Below, piece by piece: positions 37,625 to 39,688 of a DNA stretch of 39,688 bases (positions are counted from its first letter, which is position 1; the number at the start of each line of letters is the position of its first letter). A program made the position numbers and the translations under genes. The notes below the pieces were generated by a model. The model was given only the letters and a program-made list of their open reading frames with translations. It was not told where the DNA came from and made no database searches. The stretch covers positions 1 through 39,688 of IMG/VR virus record IMGVR_UViG_3300046519_000152. One strand, 5' to 3'. The stretch comes from a virus.

Positions 37625-38125
37625 CTACCGCTCACGAGGATTGCCTGTGGCTTTTAAGAAAGCCACATCAAGCAGTTTTTCCGAGGTCGCTATCAAGTTC
37701 TCCAACTCTTTTTGCAACGCCAAGTCGCTCGTTGTGTCTAGGGCAGGATTGAATATATGCGCCGCGCTCGCGATAGCTTTGGCAGAAGCTTGAAGACTTA
37801 TTCTGAGCGGGTCGAACAGGTCATGCATAGATTTATGATCAGGGGGACCATCAATGTATCCATCGGTTTCGGTTATCATCAATACGCGTTTTGCCACCAC
37901 CGATTGCTCATAAGGGCCTGATGTTGCCTTGGTGAGAAGGAACATCAGGTCAACGCCTGCGCCGCCTACCCTTTGCAAATAATCGGCTTTAGGATTGCGC
38001 CACCCGCTTTCATAGTGACCCTGCGCGTTGGGTTCAACGCCGCCAATTCTTGCGAAATTTGCTTGGGTAAGGCCTAGCCTATTTCTTTCTTTCCGTAACC
38101 GTAATCCAAAATCTTTCACGAGCAT
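37625..38125 (-). CDS. XRE-family transcriptional regulator, leftward
   Basis: 166 aa from ATG 38125-38123. Residues 5-62 form an XRE helix-turn-helix: FGLRLRKERNRLGLTQANFA, then GVEPNAQGHYESGWRNPKAD and YLQRVGGAGVDLMFLL, which keeps the family layout although the Q-x-x-Y-E segment is modified. The remainder is helical and may be an oligomerisation domain. GTG at 38119 (two codons on) sits 7 bases from AGGAG and is an equally good start. The gene opposes the late operons and lies between tail and endolysin, so it is probably active in the lysogen and could be a second regulator acting on host genes. Confidence 0.82.
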   Translation of the reverse strand: MLVKDFGLRLRKERNRLGLTQANFARIGGVEPNAQGHYESGWRNPKADYLQRVGGAGVDLMFLLTKATSGPYEQSVVAKRVLMITETDGYIDGPPDHKSMHDLFDPLRISLQASAKAIASAAHIFNPALDTTSDLALQKELENLIATSEKLLDVAFLKATGNPRER

Positions 38126-38258
38126 ACTCCTGCGAAATCCACTCAATTCCGTTCTCGAAACAAAGTGTGATGGAGGCTGGAGCACGAGGTTCTCAGGAGT
38201 AAGCCACTTCCTCGTACGCGGCTGATCACTAACCATAGTCTGTATTCAGAAATTTGTT

Positions 38259-38282
38259 GCCCGCTCAGTGCGGGCTTTTTTT
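38259..38282 (+). terminator. Rho-independent terminator before endolysin
   Basis: GCCCGC (38259-38264) pairs with GCGGGC (38270-38275) over a 5-base loop, followed by T7. The bases after it, GCCTGGAGAAAAGC, are the same as the leader before gpJ at ~28000. Confidence 0.88.
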
Positions 38283-38299
38283 CGCCTGGAGAAAAGCGA

Positions 38300-38725
38300 A
38301 TGACCGTAACTGACAATGATCGTGACGTGCTGGCGCGTACCCTTTGGGGTGAGGCGCGAGGAGAGGAGCCTGCCGGAATGGTGGCCGTTGCTTGGGCGAT
38401 CCGCAACCGCGTGGACGACGGCAAGGCCAAGTCGTGGTGGGGCGAGGGTTATATTGGCGTCTGTCAAAAGCCGTGGCAGTTCAGCTGCTGGAATTCGAAC
38501 GATCCCAACTTCCCGTTTCTGAGCGGCGCCAAGCCGATTCCGAAAGCTGAGTTTGCGATGTGCCAGCTAGCAGCCCAGCAGGTCATCAATGACGTGAAGC
38601 CTGATCCAACCGGCGGGGCGACTCACTATTACTCGACGACAATGCCGAAGCCGCCAAAGTGGGTAACCGGCGCAAAGCAGACGCTAAAGCTCGGGCACCA
38701 TGTTTTCTTTAAGGACGTCCCATAA
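38300..38725 (+). CDS. Endolysin, SleB-type cell wall hydrolase
   Basis: 141 aa, ATG 38300 after GGAGAAAAGCGA. The SleB/CwlJ hydrolase pattern is clear: DRDVLARTLWGEARGEEPAG with the catalytic Glu (E18, in LWGEARGE), VAVAWAIRNRV, YIGVCQKPWQFSCWN and DPTGGATHYY followed by PPKW. These enzymes act on peptidoglycan as lytic transglycosylase-like hydrolases. There is no signal sequence, so it should need the holin at 6158, 32 kb away. The strong Shine-Dalgarno and the terminator just upstream mean it is under separate control or relies on antitermination. Confidence 0.9.
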   Translation: MTVTDNDRDVLARTLWGEARGEEPAGMVAVAWAIRNRVDDGKAKSWWGEGYIGVCQKPWQFSCWNSNDPNFPFLSGAKPIPKAEFAMCQLAAQQVINDVKPDPTGGATHYYSTTMPKPPKWVTGAKQTLKLGHHVFFKDVP

Positions 38726-38735
38726 CGTTCGCTGG

Positions 38736-38969
38736 TCAGTCGAATCGGGCCTTGCTGGCATTTAGGGTTGCCGGACTTGCTCGGCCGATGCTGTCAAGTT
38801 CTACCCATGGATTGAGGCTTGCTAAGGCGCTCGCACAGCCGTGGCCGTGCTGGAACGGGGAGCTCCTATCATTCTCTGATTGCGACGCGTGGCATGCGCG
38901 ACAACTGACCACCGTCTTAGATATCTGCCATGTGAAGTGCCAACGAATCAGGCGGTCTTGTGCATTCAT
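38736..38969 (-). CDS. Small CxxCH/zinc-ribbon-like protein A (77 aa)
   Basis: ATG at 38969-38967 with GGAGATAAC upstream on the minus strand. The core reads MNAQDRLIRWHFTWQISKTV, then SCRACHASQ, with PFQHGHGC and NPWVELDSI. The C-x2-C-H and H-x3-C spacing suggests a small zinc site. Its paralogue lies at 39254. No known family is recognised. It is convergent with the endolysin, only 10 bases from its stop. Confidence 0.72.
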   Translation of the reverse strand: MNAQDRLIRWHFTWQISKTVVSCRACHASQSENDRSSPFQHGHGCASALASLNPWVELDSIGRASPATLNASKARFD

Positions 38970-39253
38970 GTTATCTCCGTCTCAATCTCATATGGGATCG
39001 ATACGAAATGATAGATTCCTGCTTTTCGTATGGATTCAATCTAAATCGATTGGCCGCGCAAATGGCCAACACGCTCTGCTGATAGTTGCCGTACACGTCA
39101 TTTGTGCCGTAAGGTTGCCTCGGCCGACCTTGGCGGGGTTTTGTTAAGCACTGCCCAGATAACCAAATCAGATACCGCCTTGAAAAATAAACAAATTCCA
39201 TCGGTTTGACGGCGTAAGCGGATCTCTCCCCTGCTTATTAAGGACGGCTGTTT
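38970..39253. other. Structured non-coding gap between paralogous genes
   Basis: No credible gene lies here. It is AT-richer than its flanks and contains two perfect inverted repeats: ATACGAAA (39001-39008) with TTTCGTAT (39024-39031), and TTGGCC (39050-39055) with GGCCAA (39064-39069). These may be protein-binding sites or part of an attachment or control region. Open frames across it on either strand lack start signals. Confidence 0.45.
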
Positions 39254-39451
39254 TCAAAATCCTTGGCAGATGCGGTCCAGTTCATACCAAGGGTCCGACG
39301 CTTCACTGTCATTTCTACAATGGGGCGCGTGCAGAAACGGCGTGGCTATGTCAGTTTCTTGCTGGGACGCGTGGCACGCTCTGCACGACACTTCATCCCT
39401 TGTCATCTGCCAGGTGAAATGCCACTTGAGCAGTCTTTCCTGGGCGTACAT
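39254..39451 (-). CDS. Small CxxCH/zinc-ribbon-like protein B, paralogue of A (65 aa)
   Basis: ATG at 39451-39449 aligns with the start of protein A: MYAQERLLKWHFTWQMTRDE, then SCRACHASQQETD, PFLHAPHC and DPWYELDRI. Identity to A is high across the first 32 residues and at all the cysteines and histidines. The ribosome-binding site is weak; GTG and TTG codons lie upstream in frame. A tandem duplicate in the non-essential end of the genome suggests accessory, possibly anti-host or anti-phage function, not tested. Confidence 0.68.
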   Translation of the reverse strand: MYAQERLLKWHFTWQMTRDEVSCRACHASQQETDIATPFLHAPHCRNDSEASDPWYELDRICQGF

Positions 39452-39513
39452 CACTGAATCCGGTATGAGCCTCAACTGCGCTAGGGTGGGCCCATATCAT
39501 CCCAAAAGATAGA

Positions 39514-39546
39514 AAAACATCTCGTTAGTATTCTAAAGGATGTTTT
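39514..39546 (-). terminator. AT-rich hairpin, possible leftward terminator
   Basis: AAAACATC (39514-39521) and GATGTTTT (39539-39546) form a perfect 8-bp inverted repeat with a 17-base loop. Read leftward, the stem is followed by TTTTTC, so it could end the small leftward ORF at 39588. The stem is weak in GC. Confidence 0.35.
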
Positions 39547-39587
39547 CCGAGCCCTATCCTCGTTCGCTGAATGCCATGCTAAACCGG

Positions 39588-39671
39588 TCACCTCCGATCC
39601 TTCTTGAGAGAACGGGTGAAATCCATAAGCGCCAACGGTGAACGCCAAGCGTATTCAGCGAGCTTTGACAT
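39588..39671 (-). CDS. Tiny leftward ORF with strong Shine-Dalgarno (27 aa)
   Basis: ATG at 39671-39669, preceded on the minus strand by GGGAGG at 7 bases. The product MSKLAEYAWRSPLALMDFTR and a basic end (SLKKDRR) is amphipathic and positively charged. Only the strong ribosome-binding site and the fitting terminator-like hairpin support it; it may be a leader peptide or a small regulatory protein. The window ends 17 bases beyond. Confidence 0.4.
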   Translation of the reverse strand: MSKLAEYAWRSPLALMDFTRSLKKDRR

Positions 39672-39688
39672 ACCTCAACCTCCCTGAG

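Noticed and set aside
38752-39147. 131-aa rightward frame after endolysin
   Set aside because: Mostly antisense to protein A, whose paralogue at 39254 confirms the leftward frame; no ribosome-binding site.
38971-39201. 76-aa leftward frame in the structured gap
   Set aside because: No Shine-Dalgarno, low-complexity basic ends, and it spans the inverted repeats.
1-39688. tRNA genes, integrase, attachment core or cos site
   Set aside because: Looked for in intergenic stretches by eye; none could be recognised. The integration arm seems to lie outside the window, and a cos/pac site near 9300-9400 cannot be identified without comparison.
1-39688. Window as a complete circular genome
   Set aside because: Joining the right end to the left end does not continue the repressor frame into a sensible S24 C-terminus, so the window seems to be part of a larger sequence.

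Overview
The window is most of a temperate, lambda-like siphophage genome (free phage or prophage), GC-rich and tightly packed, most likely from Pseudomonas. The host call is inference from the style of the small proteins, the lambda-type tail set and base composition; no host gene is visible. The integrase/excision arm is not in the window: the left edge cuts through the repressor gene, and the right edge ends in short leftward genes.

Layout. 1-1.8 kb is the immunity region: a leftward CI/S24 repressor (truncated), an operator region with a perfect 18-bp palindrome, a rightward Cro/YdaS-like regulator, a small convergent gene and an unrecognised 205-aa protein in the place of cII. 1.9-5.7 kb is replication and recombination: an O-like initiator carrying palindromic iterons inside its coding sequence (probable origin), a DnaC-type loader, NinB, NinG, and a 181-aa protein in the position of antiterminator Q. 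It is followed by a candidate late promoter, a hairpin and a terminator, an arrangement like lambda pR'-tR'. 5.8-9.4 kb holds a lambda-type holin, nested spanins (Rz/Rz1), a chain of small overlapping genes and a zincin-like phage metallopeptidase.

9.4-18.9 kb is packaging and head: TerS, TerL, DUF4055 portal, Mu F-like minor head protein, connectors, scaffold, major capsid protein, tail-completion protein and tail terminator. A membrane-protein moron with its own terminator sits between the connector and scaffold genes. 19.0-37.5 kb is the tail: tube protein, a chaperone pair joined by a canonical -1 slippery heptamer (GGGAAAC) just before the stop codon, tape measure, gpM, gpL, gpK, gpI and a 2693-aa gpJ-like tip protein with about five jelly-roll-like modules separated by coiled-coil repeats, then two related short tail-tip proteins. 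A moron cluster (secreted BamE-like protein, superinfection-immunity protein with a zinc ribbon, lipoprotein) lies between gpK and gpI.

37.6-39.7 kb holds a leftward XRE regulator, a SleB-type endolysin far from the holin, and two paralogous leftward small cysteine/histidine proteins separated by structured non-coding DNA, ending with a tiny ORF with a strong ribosome-binding site.

Together the genes give a complete lytic programme from replication to lysis. The parts most worth following up are the frameshift signal, the intragenic iteron origin, the expanded gpJ, the superinfection/moron cluster and the tandem SCRACH small proteins.
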